Below are positions 62,624-64,000 of a stretch of DNA of 64,000 bases, piece after piece. Numbering within the stretch: the first letter of the stretch is position 1; each line of letters starts with the position of its first letter. A model generated the notes under the pieces. It ran no database searches, was not told where the DNA came from, and saw nothing but the letters and a program-made list of their open reading frames with translations. Origin of the DNA: CBDFGN01 sp965247065 (GTDB taxonomy: Bacteria > Bacteroidota > Bacteroidia > Cytophagales > Cyclobacteriaceae); assembly GCA_965247065.1 (NCBI GenBank), contig CBDFGN010000006.1, forward strand, positions 2,356,001 to 2,420,000. Direction: 5' to 3'. A program made the position numbers and the translations under genes.

Positions 62624-64000
62624 CTAGTTCTTGGAAAGTTTAAGCATCTCCAAAAGTACCTGTCGATCATCAAAAGGATATTTCTGTCCCTTGATCTCCT
62701 GATACGCTTCGTGGCCCCTGCCAGCAACCAATATGATATCGTGATTGGTTGCTAAGGCGCATGCTGTTTTGATGGCCTCTTTGCGATCGGAGATCGAAAT
62801 CGCCTTTTTAGACTGTACCGGGCTAATTCCCTTCCTCATTTCATCTATGATGTCTTCAGGCTTTTCATCCCTTGGATTATCAGATGTTAAGATCACCTGA
62901 TCTGAATTTTCGCAGGCTATTTGGGCCATCAACGGCCTTTTCGCCCGATCTCGATTGCCTCCGCAACCTACCACCGTGATCAGTTTTTCATTGCCGGACC
63001 TAACACCCTTAATTGCGCCCAGAACTTTTTTCAAAGCATCCGGTGTGTGCGCATAATCAATGATGCCAATTACCTTTGAATCAATTGTAACTTGCTCAAA
63101 TCTTCCCGGAGCCGTCCCGGCTTCCGATAAAGAAGTCAGGACCTCATGATCATCTTCACCTAAAAGGCGCGCAGTGGCATAGGCGGCTAGTAGATTATAG
63201 GCATTGAAATCCCCAACCAGCTTGAACCAAACAATATTCTGATTTATCTCCAGTTCAGTTCCCATGAGAGTATGAGACAGCATCTTTGCCTTGAAATCTC
63301 CAATCGACTTCAGGGTGTAGGTATACTTTTTAGCCTTGGAATTTTGGGTCATTATTTGCCCGCGCTTGTCGTCTTTATTGACCAGTGCAAACGAATTCGA
63401 GGGTAGACCGTCAAATAATGACTTCTTGATAGCAATATATTCGTCAAATGAGCCATGGTAGTCAAGGTGGTCGTGGGTGATATTAGTAAATACGGCTCCT
63501 TCGAAGCTCAACCCGGCGATGCGGTGTTGCGCAAGGGCGTGGGAGCTCACTTCCATGAAACAGTGAGTACAGCCCCTGTTGACCATCTGCTGCAAGAGCT
63601 TGTTCAGCTGCAGGGCGTCAGGCGTGGTATAATCAGACTCGATCACCTGGTCATTGATTCGGTTTTCAACCGTGCTGATAAGCCCCGAGTTGTACCCAAG
63701 ATTCAGGTGGACATGCTGCAATAGTGTAGCGGTGGTGGTTTTTCCGTTAGTTCCGGTAATTCCAACCAATCGGAGCTTGGTTGAAGGATTCCCAAAAAAG
63801 TTGGAGGATACAATTCCCAGAGTTTTGGCTGAATTCTCTACCGTTACATAGGCAATTTGGTGTTTCATGGAAGAGGGCTCTGCCTGACACACGACAGCTA
63901 TTGCGCCATTCTCAATGGCCTGCCCGATGTACTCATGCCCATCTACCTGCAAGCCCTTAACAGCCACAAAAAGGTGGCCCGGCTTAACTTTTCGGGAATC
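62624..64000 (-). CDS. murE: UDP-MurNAc-tripeptide ligase MurE (5' partial)
   Basis: The frame is open to the window end, so the start lies outside; the GTG at 63967 is not the real one. The visible 458 residues begin DSRKVKPGHLFVAVKGLQVD, a conserved MurE N-terminal segment. The ATP loop is GITGTNGKTTTATLLQ, and the specificity motif DNPR is in TSDNPRDEKPEDI, which in this family selects meso-diaminopimelate. About 30 residues should be missing by comparison with the usual length. It leads the visible dcw run mraY-murD-ftsW-murG-murC-ftsQ-ftsA-ftsZ. Confidence 0.96.
   Translation of the reverse strand, partial: DSRKVKPGHLFVAVKGLQVDGHEYIGQAIENGAIAVVCQAEPSSMKHQIAYVTVENSAKTLGIVSSNFFGNPSTKLRLVGITGTNGKTTTATLLQHVHLNLGYNSGLISTVENRINDQVIESDYTTPDALQLNKLLQQMVNRGCTHCFMEVSSHALAQHRIAGLSFEGAVFTNITHDHLDYHGSFDEYIAIKKSLFDGLPSNSFALVNKDDKRGQIMTQNSKAKKYTYTLKSIGDFKAKMLSHTLMGTELEINQNIVWFKLVGDFNAYNLLAAYATARLLGEDDHEVLTSLSEAGTAPGRFEQVTIDSKVIGIIDYAHTPDALKKVLGAIKGVRSGNEKLITVVGCGGNRDRAKRPLMAQIACENSDQVILTSDNPRDEKPEDIIDEMRKGISPVQSKKAISISDRKEAIKTACALATNHDIILVAGRGHEAYQEIKGQKYPFDDRQVLLEMLKLSKN

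Overview
The window looks like the chromosome of a gliding, Gram-negative member of the Bacteroidota, most likely of the order Cytophagales. The signs are promoters of the form TTTG-N19/20-TAnnTTTG, gldA/gldF/gldG, Bacteroidota-specific families (DUF2490, DUF3109, DUF4290, DUF4340, fused E1 alpha/beta), an Asp-type MurA and a meso-diaminopimelate-type MurE. Most of the window is compact housekeeping DNA with 1-8 bp overlaps between genes.

Layout. 0-5 kb: the end of tamB, a DUF2279 gene, a small unknown gene, and the RNase P RNA, whose P1 helix doubles as its terminator. 5.4-12.7 kb: a sigma-54-type response regulator without a DNA-binding domain, a LuxE-like acyl transferase, a lipoprotein, a fused 2-oxoacid dehydrogenase E1, alanine dehydrogenase and a solitary HsdR-N protein. 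12.8-17.2 kb: an SLC13 carrier, an ExbB/105-aa membrane protein/ExbD/ExbD operon with a clear terminator, and tRNA-Ser(GGA). 17.2-23.3 kb: a minus-strand run of asparaginase (broken), TatD, GT2, polysaccharide deacetylase, a PP2C phosphatase and a second GT2. 23.4-30 kb: ruvC, HIT, greA, a pentapeptide-repeat membrane protein, a 2-hydroxyacid dehydrogenase, mgtE, rsmA and pdxA (broken). 30-35.4 kb: yceD-rpmF-plsX-fabH-efp-accB-accC, coupling the start of fatty acid synthesis to translation genes. 35.4-41.2 kb: DUF3109, a UvrD helicase, DUF4290, murA and a broken beta-propeller-like gene. 41.2-46.7 kb: gldA-gldF-gldG-DUF4340 followed by dnaN. 46.7-52.7 kb: an accessory, decaying stretch with two DUF2490 genes (one wrecked), PAP2, an exported protein, PNP, a dead REP-associated transposase, REP-like palindromes and degenerate short repeats. 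52.7-64 kb: the division/cell wall cluster murE-mraY-murD-ftsW-murG-murC-ftsQ-ftsA-ftsZ on the minus strand; murE runs off the window end.

The most striking feature is the number of broken reading frames. ansA carries a 13-bp tandem duplication. pdxA has a one-base indel and has also lost a predicted metal-binding His. A phytase-esterase-like gene has lost one GA unit. A DUF2490 gene has a nonsense codon and at least three frameshifts. The RAYT transposase has a nonsense codon. The essential murG has no ATG/GTG/TTG in frame upstream of its glycine-rich loop, but has an ATG one base out of frame. Either this lineage is losing genes, or some of the single-base cases are sequence errors. The ansA duplication and the multiply mutated DUF2490 gene are hard to explain as simple base-call errors. 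I did not find a CRISPR array, a prophage or a clearly new multi-gene defence system.
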